DNA from: Macquaria australasica
Lineage: Eukaryota > Chordata > Actinopteri > Centrarchiformes > Percichthyidae
Reading direction: 5' to 3'
DNA length: 64,000 nt
Assembly: GCA_005408345.1 (NCBI GenBank)
Contig: SEMN01001229.1
Coordinates: 18,261 to 82,260 of the forward strand
This document shows positions 13,261-28,076 of this stretch, in pieces. Every line of letters starts with the position of its first letter. The stretch's first letter is position 1. Both the position numbers and the translations under genes were made by a program. The notes under the pieces are model-generated. The model was not told the origin of the DNA. It did no database searches and worked only from the letters and a program-made list of their open reading frames with translations.

Positions 13261-16200
13261 ACATTACTCATAGTCCTTTTAAACCATTGTTAATATAAAA
13301 ATATTGATTATAGCAGCTTAGTTACATTCTACCACGGATGTTAATAGTCAATTACAGAATTACCTTCTAATCAAAATGCAAGCAATTGTATAAGCTGCCC
13401 TATGTTATTGGAAAATAATTGCTTCTATTTCCACCTGAACTTGTTGTATTTCAGAAAAGATACAACATCAAGTTTCTGGCTGGACCAGAAGTTACCTGAG
13501 GGTGAGGCAGTTGGCTTCGGGCACAGCCAGGGGACTCAAACAGGGCAGATACTTATTTGCACGTTTGCGCATGAGTTATTTCCCTCTCTTTCCTTTCCTT
13601 TTCCTCTCCATCATTCCCCTCTCTCTTTGCCTTCATATTTGTCGATCCCACCATCATAGGAATAACTCATGGTTATTGTTTTCTGTAAAACACACCTGGC
13701 TGCTGGTAAAAATCCACTAGTCCCTGTTGTTGAAACACAACTCAACACAACACACATCTACATCTTCAATATTTAACTTCTTCCCTTCGTACATGGCTTG
13801 TTGGAGCTGAATTTTTCATATGTGCTCAAAAGCCTGGCAGCGTGTAACACAGGTTTAAATGCAAATATAGCAGAACTCTAACTGTCAGGTGATATATTAT
13901 TGAAACCTTTTAATGCCAGAAAAGTGTAAATGCATCTTCAATAGAGGGTCTCACAAGGAGTGGTCTCCTATGTACATTTCTTCGCAAGACTAAACTGAAC
14001 AGTGTAAGCTTAAATAATGGATTTTAGACAAATTTTAAATTAGGTCTTAATAGGTAAGGAGAAATACCTGCCCTTTCTAAATGAGTGGTTGTCAGCTTCA
14101 CATAAGAACCCCTTTGGTCACTACGCTTATTAAATCTTTTTAAAAAATCCAGATCATAATGACAGGCATATTGTTAAGAATTAATCCTTTTAATGCCTAA
14201 GCAGTAATCATGCAGGAAACTTTTGACACAAATGGTTACTGGAGAACTGAAAGGGAGGCTGATTGTAAATTATCTGCGGCTCCTATGGCTTGAATCAAAA
14301 GGAGCTCAATCACCTTGTCTAATTGTGCAGCCAGCACCAACTCCTGTTTCTATGGCCATTAGTCCAAGAAATCCGCTCTGACCTACTCGACTCTGTGAAA
14401 ACTTCAGGAAACTGAAGTGCAAACACTCAAGGTGAAGAGTTTTCTGCAACATGTCAGAGAAGTTTAGACAATCTCAGGGAAGGACAGACCCTCAGGGGCT
14501 GGAGGCAGCAGCCTTACCCTGCTGCCTCCTCCAAATAATCAGTTGGGAAGGGATTATTTCAGTCTAGTGTATATTCTTTTCAGATAAGTAAGTCTGGTAT
14601 ATATTTATTTATCTATTGCTATTTTTTTTTCATTTTATTTGACCTCTCTTGAGAGAGTCTTGACCAAACTGGCAGCACAATATGTTACAGGGAAGAAGTA
14701 CTGGTAGGAGAACTAAAAGCAACAATAACACACACCACGTCCAAAAAAACTATAAAGTAAAACAACTGTATTGCCTATTTAAGTCATTAAAATGTCACTG
14801 AAGTATTTGAATGTATGTGTTTAAAAGCATTTAAAATGAACAATATTTGTGCATTTTTCATAGTTCAGGCTATGTAGATTGAATCTTTCACATGAATATT
14901 CTTTTACCAAAATGTGTATGTTTGCTGTATTAAAAACAGGAGCAGTTTTGACATTTTTGATGCTGGTAAATAATATAATATGAAAATAATTTCTTAACAT
15001 CATTCATAAAAATATTTGGGAATAATGTTGAACAGTGTCATATCCTTAACATTGTCAAGGTCTGTCCTATTTTTAGTTTAAAGATTGTCTTATTATGTTC
15101 ATCCAGTCTAATGTTTGTGTGATTTTGGGAGGTGTTATTCAGGATAAGATGGTCTTGCTGCAATGTACAATAAAATAAACAGGATTAAAAATATCCACCT
15201 ATCTTTTACTCTATGTGAGTCCATAATTAACCAAAGTTCAAACAAATCAAACTGAGACCCAGTGGAAAAAAGGACATTAATATTTCAATTTTTCTCTTAT
15301 TAATTTAATCACATTTCATATGCTGATTTGAATTGGCCACGCTCCTCCACTCAGAGTTGACTCTAATCCCAATCTAATTACTAATTATACGGTTGGAGGT
15401 TGATTGGACCAATCCTCCCAGCCAAGGCCAATTTGACTCCCTCTGATGTCGAGCACCTTTCATGTGCGATGTCTCCCAGGTTTTGAGGACACAGTGTGTG
15501 TGCGTGCGTGCGTGCGTGCGTGCGTGCGTGTGTGTGTGTGTGTGTGTACGTGAATGTGTGTGCACATGCCTGGGTTTTAATCAAATCATTATTCAGCACC
15601 CTCAGTCAATAACAAATGAAAATGTTTTCCCACTGCTTCTAGTTGACTAACAAATGAAACAACAAAATAAAAGATCTGACCCTATGTCGTTCCTATTAAA
15701 CGATCTGAAAACAAGTGTGTTTGGTTTCCCAGTTTTTACAACGACAAATAATTAAAATAAATACTCCAAAAATAACTGTTGATGTGTGATTTTGATCATT
15801 TTGGATAATATAGATAAAGACTACTTTATTGCCACTGCAGTTACACACATGTACAATCTTTGTGTATTTTGCCAAGAAAGGTTTTGAAAGTTATGGATAC
15901 AGACTATCCTAATCTTCTTCTAATCAACATCTCTGATAATTTAGCATAATTTAGCATAAATCAGTCATTTGCAGTGTGATCAAGTTAATAAGAAAATGTG
16001 AATTTTATGTTGCATGTTACATTTCAGCTAAATATTGATAATAATTAACTTATTTCCAGTACTGTAAATAAGATTAATGAATGATGTGGATGTGTTATAA
16101 ATATAACAAAAACTGTGCCATGGTCAGTTTTCCCACGCATGAACTGTTACAGCCCGTTCTTCGCACTCTGGTCATAGAGTGTGATGTCATTTCCCGGGTG

Positions 16201-19200
16201 ATCAGAGGAAGAGACGCTCTGGGTTTGGATCTTTTTTGGGATTGCCTGGAACAGACAGAGACATCAGGCTGCAGCACAGATGGGGAGACCATCGGGTCTT
16301 GACATCGCTGACGAATGGAACAAATGATGCATTTCAGTGTGTGTGTGTATTTATAATTCGCTGTCTGTGTGTGCACATGCCCAGGTGTGTGTACAATCTT
16401 CCTTTCAAGACTTTTTTTTCCCACTGCTGATCATTCTGTTTCCAACATAAGAGCTTTGCGGTTAATGAGGACTTGATCATTTTTACTGCTAAATCCAGAT
16501 TAGCATTTCAACCTCAACCTCAAGCAGGATTGCAGTTGTTTGCTATTGCTTTAGTTTGTGAATTATTGTGTATTTTGTAAATTTTACCTACCTGGACTGC
16601 ACAAGGCTGCATTCCAATATTCATCCTGCATCCTTCCAGAACGTTGCTCAGACAGTCAAAAACACTGCTTCAAAATACCGAACAGGATTTGCAGGATATG
16701 TTTGACAACACAGACTGTATGCCAGTCTCCCTTAGTCAAGCTGGGCTTCACTTTTGAATACGTTGCTGCTGCTCTGCTATTGAAGTTCATTGAATGGAAA
16801 CAGAAAAACACTGTTTCACTGTGATGATGTTTCACTGTGAGGGGCCTGCTAGAGAGCAGTATGCTAGGCAATAAAGAAAATACCTGAGTTAAGTTAAATG
16901 TGAAGACAGTTAAATGAGTTGACAACTGATAGCAATACTGTTTGATTAATGTCGTACTGGCCTCTCGTTGTAACAAGTCAAGAACCAGAGCATGGCCTCT
17001 TCTATTGATAGTCCACCTAGTTCAAAGACAGGTGGAGGGTTCTGGGAACTCCTCTTGCTCCTCATGCTACTGCCGACTTAACAACTATAAGAAACTAGTG
17101 GCCAAAATATTCCTTGTGAAGAGTAAAAATCTCAAATCTCTGCAAGATTTTCATACCATACAGAAATATGAAAACCAATGAGTGCCAGGAACCTAGAAAA
17201 AAAACAACACAAATAAAGCACAACAGCATCCTTTGTTATGTAATTTCTAACTTTTTTACCTTTCGTCATGCAGTCACTGAAAACATAGCCACTATACAGT
17301 ATGAGCAGCCATTTGTGGCAGTGAAACCTGAAATGAGGTGAAATGAGCCTTTGCCCTTGTGTCCCCCATGTAACTCAACCTCTAATATGCATTTTAATAT
17401 AAAAAAACACCTTTTCTAAGGAAATTTGAACTCCCAGTAAACATTCTAATCAAGAGAATGACATTCAGATTCATGCTTTTCTATTTTTTAGCTTTGAGTT
17501 AAAAGCTTAAACCGCTTGTTGTCTCTTCTCTCTGTGTGGCAGCACAAGCTAAAAACTCTGCGGTGTGATCACAGTGTCTGGTGTGCCAACCCGCAGCCGT
17601 GAGTCTGTGGATTACATTTGAGTGCCCACACATTACGACTCCTCCGACTTGCGCTCACTGCAAAGTAAGATGGAGGAAGGCAGTGGATACTTCATTATGA
17701 AAGTGTGCATGATAGCAGGAAGGAAGGGACATAAAAATGTTTTTACCCTTAGAACCATAATGTTCCAAAACATTTCCCTTAGTATTTCTTATGAGGTTTC
17801 CTGGAAATAACTTTGCAATTGGGTATTATTTATGGGTAAAATAGATATTTCCTGGAAAGAACTGCTCAGTCAGCCCAAACAAATATTAATTAATTTATTT
17901 ATTATTGGACACTTTTTTGGAAAATTCTTCATGTATGTTGAATTGATACTTAGCTGTAGAGAAATGTTGGTGTGTTCATCTGACTTGCTGTGCACTGACT
18001 GGAGGTGTCTGTAGGTTACACACGCAATTAAGTGGAATTACCAATTTAACATAGTCTCTATTTGTCCTATAATTAATATCAAATTGTGTAGCTATTTTCA
18101 GGAAACATCTAAATGAAATATTGGTAAATTATTAGGAAAATACATGTATAAATAAGTGTTACCATACAATCCTATCAGCACAATACCCACATTTTTGTTA
18201 CCTGTTCTACTAATGAGCACTAACTGGACAGGTTCTCATTAATGGATAAGCACATTTTGATGCAGTGGGAACATTTCTTTTCAGCACTGATTAATTCTGT
18301 ATTATATACTGCACATCTACATGACATGATAGAGATATATAATACAGAATTATTTTGTGTGCATCATCTTTCCCATAAAGCTGCTATGTGATGGGTGAGG
18401 CTTTGAAGGTGTAGCTTGAGCTGTATGCAGTATTAAAGACAGCACTGCCCTGAACTCAAGAGAACAATGGCAACTGTATTAATGGTGAAATTCTTTGGGA
18501 AAATAAATTGATCTTCTGTCCGTGTTTCACTCCTGCTTCTTTATTCCCTAGCCTTTTGTCTGAACTCCCATTTCAAAACACTTTGGTTTTTCCGTCTCAG
18601 TACAGGACCAAAGGGGCATCAGAGATAAAGAGAAATTTCAAAAGTTTTAAAAATAAGAAGAGTGTTCATTCTTTGAGTGCAGAGGAAAATAGGCACTGCT
18701 GCACCGGGAGTCCACTCTGTTGACATAACCTCGAATAAAGGTTTTATGTCATTGTTTGAGTATGTAGGGCTCTAAGTGTGTGTGGCTGTAACCGCTCGTG
18801 GCTCATAGCAGCGTGGGCAGTGTGTGTGTATTTGGAAATGTCATCTCAATTAGTTGTTGAGCCCCGAGTCGTGAGAGCTCTGACAGGGCAGTAATGAATG
18901 GCATCACACTGGGACTAAAATACACCCAGCAATGGCGAGGAATGACCAGAATATTCTATTTCCTCTTAACAACTTCTCGCTAGCTAGCTGTGCAGGACAG
19001 AAAGATAACTGTGTGGGCGGTTGCTGTGTATGTCACTGGGAAACAGAAAGGAGTGCAGCTGTTGTTGCCATAAAATGTACATTACATCTTCATCATCTTT
19101 TATCTCAGCTGCTGTGTTTTGAGGCGCAGGGGCTAGCTCAAACATTCCCTCTATCCTTTCGATTTCCAGCTTTGCTATTTTGAATTTCTCCCTACAAATC

Positions 19201-22200
19201 TTTGGTGTTGTCATTGTTTGCGGCCCCGCAGGCAACATTTACCTCATGTTCTAAGGAAGCTATAATATCGGCCATCAGATGAAGACTTCACATTACCCTC
19301 ATTCTCTCTCGATGATGGTATAGATTCAAGGTGGCTTTAATGGAGGCTTTGCGTGCAGACAATTAGGGTCTCGTGTAATTAAACTGTCTTTTATCTATCA
19401 TAGTCATTACATGGGCCACATCTGAAGACAGAATGCGGACATTAGGCAAGTCACATTAAAATGTAATTGACTGGTAAATAAAGTAAACAAATAAATTATC
19501 TCCACAGCTGTGCAACTCTAGTTAAAGAATAAGCAAGAAAAAGACTGTTGCCATGGCCTTGAATGCAGATGCATTAGCATTGATGCTTGTTTTGGATTCA
19601 GCAGTATACCTTCTTTTCTTTTCATCTGAGTGTTTCTTGTTAATATTGCAATGATTGCTACCTCTTCTGACTTCCTGTTTTTCTTTTTCTCTTTTTTTTT
19701 TTTTGCCCATTAAGACAAGTGGTTGAAACCATCAGTTAGCTAATATAACCGTCGTGTGCCTCAACTTCTCTTGACTTCCCCCCTTACAGCTGTAACTAGT
19801 GGTGACGTCAGTGTGTGAAGCAAAGAGGTTGCCAGAGGAAAAGTGACTTTTGACAGCCTGCGTGATGGAGGTTTCCAACAGAGTCATGGTCTTGTTAATG
19901 ACTGCACCGCACAATGGGCCTGATTTAAATGTACCAATCAACCCTTATCTAAATATCAACCCTGATTATTAAGTAGCTCCATATCAGTAGCACTGATTAA
20001 AGACATTTTATTATTAATTATTACAATAATCTTAGCTCATGGAGACATTGTGTTACAAAACATCTGTTTTTTAAGAGTATCAGATTATTGCATGGAATTT
20101 AATTAAAGTTTGGTTAATTACCATTTGGCAATAGCTAAAAAAAAAAAGGCCCTTTTCACCTTCACCTTGGACAAAGGTCATCAAAAGGAACAGCTGTTTG
20201 AGTTTTGTGAGCATTTATATTTATGATCTGTCATCCCACAGCTTCTAAAATTTAGATTTTGACTTGCTGAAGTAAAATAGGGGAGTTAGAAGAATGCACC
20301 TCAGATCATTTTTGTCAAATCTACAAAAAATTAGCATGATATGATGAAAATCATGATAGTTATGATAGTTGTAAAAATACTGAATTAGAGACTGGAATCT
20401 GGAATATGATCACTTAGAATGCGCAAAGCAAGCAAACTATTGTTTAAACTCAAATAGGGACTACTATGTGTTGTGTACAAAGAAATCAGGCAAAGCTTTG
20501 TTTTAGCTTTTTAAAAATTCACTAATAAAGGCACTATATCAAAACGATTTTACATTGCAGTATGGACAGCTTATAAGTGATCTATTGTAAACTTTAATGA
20601 CTTGTATTTCATTTTTAGAAAGAGTAAAAAAGAGAGTGAGACCCTAGAGTAAGTCAGTAAGTCACTAATTGATTAACTGATTTTATTCTTATTGTTTTGA
20701 ATGACATTCTAATGCTTTTCTTTGCCTATGTAAAGCACTTTGAATTGCCTCTGTGCCTATTTACACTAAACAGGTGTATGAAAACCACCAACTTGTGACT
20801 TTATTTAATGTTTACTTTCAGAAACTATATTTTTTCACCCTTCACCATGAGATATCCCAGGTTTGGTGCAGCTGATGAAAACAGCATTGCTATCTGTATA
20901 TTATCCATTCCTCCTGTGGTTGTGCTTTGCTCCTTCATACAGTGCTGGCCCCAGCAAAACTGATCTGACATCTCCAAATAGCATGGCGATGAAACCATAT
21001 CACAGTGTTCAGATTTCAATTCTATTCCTTGGGGAAATATTGTTTCAAGCCATTACTCTTCATCAAGGGGACGTCATACCCACTCTATGCAGCTATTGTC
21101 CTCCATGGCCCGTGTCTTCAGCTGTACCCCTGAGACAATAGCATACGTGATGTACTAGCTGCTGAACTGTCATGTAGCCCCAAAGGACCACAGTGCAATG
21201 ATCAAAATCCTTAAACAGTCTTGCATAGACGTTTCGTCATTATTTTGGGAGTGAAATGCATCAAACACCATTCACTTGATGGGATGTTCTTATGCTGAAA
21301 TGGTGTAGCTGAAGTACAAAGTACTTATTAAAAGGCAGACTCACTCACAAAGATGCACTTTGATACTGCGATCTTCCCTACTGTCTGTGTTGAATATGCT
21401 CAGTTTCAGTGTGACTGGCACAGCACCAATGATCCATGCCTGTTCCCCATTCATCTTCGCTGCTCGCTCTGTGTACAGAACGCCACACATTACAGCCCTG
21501 GTGGACTCACGCTGCTCTAATCCACAGCAAAACTGCGAGGGGTTATATGGGGAACCCTGCCAGTTACCTTGGGGGGCGAATGATCTCTCCGACCTACCCC
21601 TACTAACCCCAGTGGTCGTACCGCAACGGGAAAAGATCTGTCTCTGCTTATTATTACTTCCACCTCCCACCAGTGGCACAGAAGATGAATCATACCTGTC
21701 AATCCTTTTCCCTGGTGCAGGGAGGCCATGTTTGTTTATATTGATCGGCAGCATATGTGGCACAGCTGTTGCCGGCTGAGGCTGGTGCTGGCAGAGGTTT
21801 GTTCACGCTTTCCCTTGGCAACAGTACAGTTGGCAGGCAAGACAGCAAGCAGTACGCACTCGACTAATCAATACAAACAATGAAGCAGCAAATCAAGAAT
21901 AATGTTGGAGCAGAGAGAAATGGGGCAGAAAATAAAGCTTTTGATTATTTGCTGCTCAGAAATTATTTTGTTTTGGGATCTAGTAAAATGTGTACTCATA
22001 ATGCTGAACTATTCTTTGTGTTATTCTTCCTCCGTGTGTGTTTAAAGGAATATGAACAATGCATGCATCGTAAAGGATAATTACACATTTTTGTCATGTG
22101 ATTGTCAGATGTGTCTCTCGTCTGTAGATTATTAGTATGAGGAAATCTGATTCCCTTGTTTGTCTTTATGGCAATAGCACCTTCAAAATGTATTATATTA

Positions 22201-22224
22201 GTCATATTTATACTGTCTCTATTT
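13261..22224. other. Gene-free intergenic DNA
   Basis: Contains a (TGCG)n/(TG)n tract at 15494-15547, a possible retroposon tail near 20690-20780 (TGTAAAGCACTTTGAATTGC), and unique-looking islands at 14140-14400 and 19310-19470 that could be regulatory. The overlapping open frames at 21341-21779 are discussed under rejected items. No gene is supported. Confidence 0.6.
15494..15547. repeat. (TGCG)n/(TG)n compound microsatellite
   Basis: GTGTGTG, then a run of about seven TGCG units, then (TG)n. Confidence 0.95.
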
Positions 22225-22352
22225 GTCAGCCCTGTGATTGAATGGCAACCAGTCCAGGGTGTACCCTGCCTCTTTCCTAATGTCAGCTGGGATCAGCTCC
22301 AGGCCCCCGCAACCCTCTGAGGATAAGCGGTATAGAAAATGGATGGATGGAT
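22225..22352 (+). mobile_element. 3' tail of an L2/CR1-type LINE (Maui-like)
   Basis: CCAGTCCAGGGTGTACCCTG, then CAGCTGGGATCAGCTCCAGG, then GGATAAGCGGTATAGAAAAT, ending in an (ATGG)n tail, is the characteristic 3' end of fish L2-type retrotransposons. Only about 130 bp remain, with no coding part, consistent with a 5'-truncated insertion. Confidence 0.85.
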
Positions 22353-25300
22353 ATTTATACTGTATATATTATATTTATGTAAATTAATTTGCATTAACTA
22401 AATACTGTAATAGCTATGATATAGACGCATTTGGACTACTCTCAGGTTAAGAAAGACCTTATGTTTGATTATCATATGAAAGAGAAATTAGCTTTGCAAA
22501 AAATGAGTACACCCATATAGGTGTGTATACAATGGTGTGTGAAACACTACACGTGCAGGAAATCAGTGGTGCACAAACGTCCTTGGTTAATAGTCTGTGC
22601 GAGGGTTCAGCAAACCAGAGAAATCCAGAATCATGTGAATGTGTGAAATTGTAAGTACAAGTGTAGGAAGTGGGTCAAATTACTCAAGGTGCAGCATCTG
22701 GCAATGATTAGTGGCCATTAATTGGTGTTAACTGGTGCTACTACTACTATTTACAGAGTTGAAGGATAATTAGCTGAGGGTCAACTCAGGGCTGAAATTA
22801 ACATGTCAGAACTCTGCAGCTGTCTCATGACAACTAGGCGAGGTAGTGGTGGGGTGTACCAAATTTTGTTGGCAGGCTAGTGTAGGATTATGTGGATGGT
22901 TGTGTGTGTGTGCATGCCATGTGGATTATTATAGGTATTTTACTGAGCGAGTCAGTCAGTTATCGTGTGTGTGTGAGTGTGTTTGGGATAAATAGAGAAG
23001 GAGAATGAGTGTCTATGTGTCTGTCCTGGTGTGGATCACCACATGAGTCAAAGTGACAAAAATTAAGCACCTCAAGAATAGCTCTCAGCAGGGCCCAGAC
23101 TTGACTTGCCAGAGTAAACAGTGAAAAGAAATACTCTAGACTAGTCAGCCAGTCTGCAGTGTGTCCATGGGGGGACCTATAGCAGAGATCCAGCTGCAGC
23201 ACCTGCATAAACACTAAGACTCAGTGTGGGCAGTCACCACACACAGCTGGGGACAGAGGCAAGCACTGTGTTGGAGAGAATGAAGTAGATACTGCTCTCT
23301 GAGTTTGCTGTGGAAAGCTGAGATCACATATTCAAAAGGGCGGACATTGTCATTTAACTATCTGTGGATGAGGGAGACAGTAATAGCAAGGCAGCACATC
23401 ATCCCTGGTGTTGGTATCATCCATCACAGCACATGTGGAGCCCTGGAGGACTACCCACCACTTTGTGGAAGCTAATGTGGATCCAAATAAAGAGTTTAAA
23501 AGAAACCCCTGAATGTTAACACCAACGCAGAAGTCACATAAGATGTAATTCCTCTAATAGCCACTAGATGATAGTTCCAAAATTACTGAATTAATGGAAG
23601 TCAATGGGAAAACTCAATCTTCTCTCTAACAATGGAAGATTACATTTTTTTCACTTGATGTTACAAGCTCAATAGCTAATTTCCCTTCGTCTAATATATG
23701 TCTTAATTTTGCCGACTGTGGAGATCAGGAATTGACTATTAGCTAAGCCCTGCTCCCCTTCGCTTCAGTTGCTATGCCTATCAAGCTTTCCTTTCTTATG
23801 GCACATATGCAGTTTCCAACAATAACAGATCTACCACTCTAAATTTGTAGTCATTTTTGAAACAATGGATCCTTGATTTTAGACAGAAGTAGACAAAAGC
23901 TCATTTTTAGCCGGCTGGAATGACAACTCACCTGTAGCTAGCCAGCTAATTAAGCTGTTTGCTCCATGAGTTGGTTGAAAATGCCGTCTCTGGCTGACTT
24001 TTTTTATGTTTCAAACTAACTCGTTTTTAAATGGGAACCCTGTAAAAGGGACTTAAATATGTACTTATGGCTACATATGTAATAGCGTACTAAAGACTGA
24101 AGCTAAAGCTACATATGTTTACCTAATAACCTTTTTGTTTTAATTCTTCACAAAGAAATTTGGCATAACAGATAAACAAGTATGAATTTTCTGTATTTAT
24201 TGGTTTTGTGTTTTATGCTCAACTTTGTTTCCTACCTGGAACTTCACTGCATACCATTTTTCTCAAGCATTTGCCAACTGCTGCAGATGACAAAGGGATG
24301 TCTGCCATGATAGCCCTGACACATCCAAACTCTCCCCACACACTGGAGGATAACTGCAGCCATCAGAGTCGCTATGCTCCGATACCGGATAATGACTGGA
24401 GCGAAACAGGACTAAATCTATTGTACGATAACTTATCTCTCTAGGTCTGTGGATTTTTTTTTTTTTCTTATATGAGGCCTTGCGTTTCATAAACCCCAAA
24501 TCCATTTCACTCTGTATCTGTGCTGATACAGTTTCCCTGTCAATGAGAGGGAACTCTGGGGCTGGGAGATAGAGGGGGGGGGAGAATTCACCGCACACTG
24601 CAGGCATAGCGGGAAAACCGAGATAAGAATATTAAACAGGAGAAAGAATTGTGTCTTCTCCTCCAAACCAATAATATGACTGAGGATGGAAATGAAAAGG
24701 GAACACTCAACTTCAGTCTCTAAGAATTCATATGTCAAATTTTAGAGGCTAGAGTGTATTTCTGTTTATATCTGTGTGTGAGCATGTGTGTAGGACAGTG
24801 AATTGTAAAACATTGTTTTATTTGAATGCTATTTCAGTTTAATTATGGAACCTCTTTCGAAAGTATATATTTCAGGATAATCTGAATCAACTAATACTAG
24901 AATTTGGGCGCTACATCAGACTTCAAGATTCATGTCGGTGTAAAGGCCCCAACTGTGCAATTTAGATTTTGGGCCGTCCCAGGTGAAAGTTGACAATCAT
25001 GAGAGGAATGTGGTGAAACTTTGGTCACCTGTGCTCCTAGATAGCCACCAATAGCTGTTTTAGAGCTTTGGCATCCAATGACATTCTGCATCAACATGTT
25101 GGCACTGTCAGAAACTGATGACAAAATTCTCGCAATATGACTGCTGCTACAACCCAGGTCTGCAAACCAACCGATCTCAATACGGTATGAAATGTTGCAG
25201 AATACCCTGGCTGCATTTTCAAAACGTGAGAGCAGCACAGATGGATGACATGAGTTGTTGACTTGTCTCTGCTAACATATTTCATTTCTACACTACAATT

Positions 25301-27202
25301 CATTTCAAGGAATTCATTTCATAACCTCACATGCCTCAGAATTGATACCGTACAGTCTGACAGATTGTAACTAAAATTTTGTTAGATCTGTCGCACACAG
25401 TGTGACACACAATAAGATCTCTATTATTATACAGTGTGTATTATCTGCATTTAACAACATCTTAAACAGGCGAATTAAGGTCCATATCCATGTGAATGCA
25501 TTATGTTGATTCTTGATCACTACCTTGCTTTGAAACATTTAAAGTAAGACTTGAAAATGTAGAAAAACAATCTTGCTGTTTACAACTGACACTCAGTTAG
25601 AAAATTAATCAGTCCCCCTGATGATGACTGCAAATTGCCCAAGATTATGTTGACACGTCTTCATTGCTGCATGTAGGAGGAGGCGATGGCAGCAGAGCTG
25701 CCATTTAGCCTGCCAATGGCCCCAGGGGATTCTTCTTCTCTAGCATTCTTTTTAATGTCTGGCAATTAAAGGCCGTCTAACTGCCTGATAGAAGGAGAGA
25801 TGGAGAGAGAGGGGAATAGAGGGAGTGTGACTGAGTATATAAGAATGAGATTCAAAGAGAGAGACAGGGAGGGAGAGACAGAAAAGAAATAAGAGAAACA
25901 CATAAAGACAGGCACACACACAAATAGATCTCAAAAACTAGATCATCATGTTAGGAAAACTGCCAAGGCTTAACTCTATTTAATACTGTCTCTGTGGTGT
26001 GGTCACTTAAAACAGCAGCCATTTGTACAGCTGAAATTCTATTTAATTTAACAACGGGTACCCAATTGTTGAAATTTTTCACTTCACACTAACAGGCCCC
26101 GAGGGAAGCCCTCTCATCTCCTCTAAAGTGTTATCTATACATTACAGTGATGTGCACAGTCCATACACTACAACAGTTCATCAGGCAAATCCATCCTGCC
26201 TAGTTTTCATTCAGTCTAGCAGTTGATGCTAATGCTTTCCATATCTATCAATGTGACAGGCACAGCACGTTGGTTTGTTTCACTCAACGGGAGAAATTAA
26301 TCACACACATTTAGTATAACAAAAGAACATTTTAGCTCTGCATTAACTACACTCATGCTAGTTTTGATGGCCCTATTAAGATAACCCTTTCCGGCTTCTT
26401 ATTGAGGCTATTTGTTAACTGTTCTAACTTAGCATCTTTTGGACTTGCACATATGTGAATTACATGCCTTTATATAGTATAACGTTTAGTATTAAGTGTA
26501 CTGAAGGCCTGTAGACTACTTACATGTATGAAAACCTGTTTCCTGGGCAATATTCCTGTAGATAAAAATATTATCATTGACAAATGTCATTCGACTACTT
26601 GTTCTTCCATCAAGGGGCTGTGTTAAAGTGCTCACCATCAATGGCAGCTACATATAAAGTAAAGCCTAATGCAGGCACATTATAGGCAGATTACATCTAT
26701 TAGTTACTGCTGTGCTGCATGCAAATGGCATGCCCATGGGAGACCAGAAAATCATTTTAAACTTCAATAAGTTACAAGCGGTGGCAAGTCTACCCATAAT
26801 CTGCACAATGCCCCAGGCAACAATGAGGCTGGATGCAATTAGGGGGGAAATAAAATTCTACACAGTAAACAAAGAAAAAATGTAAAAAGACTGATGAAAG
26901 AGAAATGAACATCGCGCAGCGAGATTGCCTCGTGTTTGATGAGGTTGGCTGTTGCTTCCTTTAATTGTCACAACATAATGCTACTGTTTTCAACAAAGAT
27001 AACCGTGCCATTTGTTGTAATCTGACCAGGCAAGAATGACTTAAGGCCAACATATCAAATGAATTTGACTTTTTAATTAATAGAACACATGTCTTTGTCA
27101 CTGGAAATAATAACATGTTTCAATTTTAGGAAATGCAAGGGTACAGGCATCCTTGCATGTAACATTCAGGTGTGCACAAGGTCTTTATGATGATCTTTTG
27201 CA
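22353..27202. other. Gene-free intergenic DNA
   Basis: Contains probable old interspersed-repeat sequence near 23490-24060 (for example GGAAGTCAATGGGAAAAC and CTGTAGCTAGCCAGCTAATT) and a GA-rich stretch at 25786-25910. There is no coding exon that I can support. Confidence 0.55.
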
Positions 27203-27710
27203 ATGGTGGAAGAAGTAGTCAAATCATTTACCAAAGTAAAAGTATTGACACCAAAATAAAAATACTCAATTACAAGTAAACGTTCTGCAAGTATTAGCAA
27301 CAAAATGTACTTTAAGTATCAAAAATGAAAGTTGTCATTATGCAGAGTGGTCCCTGTCAGTGTTATATTATAATTTTATTGGATCATCATAATTGATGTA
27401 CTCATTTAAACGGCACTCTGATGTTGTGGTTGCTTTAGATTGAGCTAGTTTTTACTACATTACATCATATTTTATAAACTGATAATGTGTTTTGTATGTG
27501 AAATGTTTATGTGCAAAGTAACTAGTAACTTTAGCTGTGGGATAAATGTAGTGCAGTAAAAAAAAAAAGACAATTCATAATATATAAGTATAAATGTGTA
27601 AAACGTACCTCATAATTGTGCAGTATTGTAATATTATAATTAGTATTTTAATAGTGTATAGTACATGAGTAAATATACTTACTTACTTCACTTAGGCAGA
27701 ATACACCATA
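27203..27710 (+). repeat. Interspersed teleost repeat (AAGTA-rich family), copy B
   Basis: Begins GGTGGAAGAAGTAG and ends in AAATATACTTACTTACTTCA, so its ends are roughly inverted. It shares ordered blocks with copy A at 12412-12770, such as AAGTAACTAGTA and the GAGCTAGTTTT block. It ends less than 200 bp before the TRIQK promoter region. Confidence 0.8.
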
Positions 27711-27879
27711 GTTTTATAATTATTTTATCATTTTTAACACAGATCACAGATGATCATGTTCCTAAAACTGGCTAGTTTATAACGTCAAGAACTATCACTT
27801 TGTCTACCCTGATAATAAATGCAATATATCATTCAGCTTTGGGATCCATGTTTTGAGCCTTGAGTTGACTGGGAGGGTC

Positions 27880-28076
27880 CCGACTATCCACTCGTCACGT
27901 GCTGCTCCAGTGTTTTTGTCTGAACGCCCCGCCCCATGCTCGTGCTATTGGTCAACTCGACAAATAGCAGTGTTTGATTGGAGAAAAAGGGCTGTCTGTC
28001 ATCGACGTTGACGTGTAGACCAGGAACCCGGAATAAAAGAAGTGGTGTGTTGGCATTCTGGAGAAATTTGGATCAA
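27880..28076 (+). promoter_or_regulatory. Putative TRIQK promoter
   Basis: This GC-richer stretch in otherwise AT-rich DNA carries an E-box CACGTG (27896-27901), a GC box (27925-27935, CGCCCCGCCCC), two CCAAT boxes in reverse orientation (ATTGG at 27947 and 27977) and a TGACGTG half-CRE near 28010. It lies directly before the inferred non-coding first exon. No start site can be read off; the CpG and Sp1/NF-Y composition suits a housekeeping promoter. Confidence 0.65.

Noticed and set aside
21341..21779. Opposed 140- and 139-codon open frames
   Set aside because: Both strands are open in a locally GC-richer patch, which usually reflects composition. No domain, splice or family signal found. 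A decayed gene fragment cannot be excluded.
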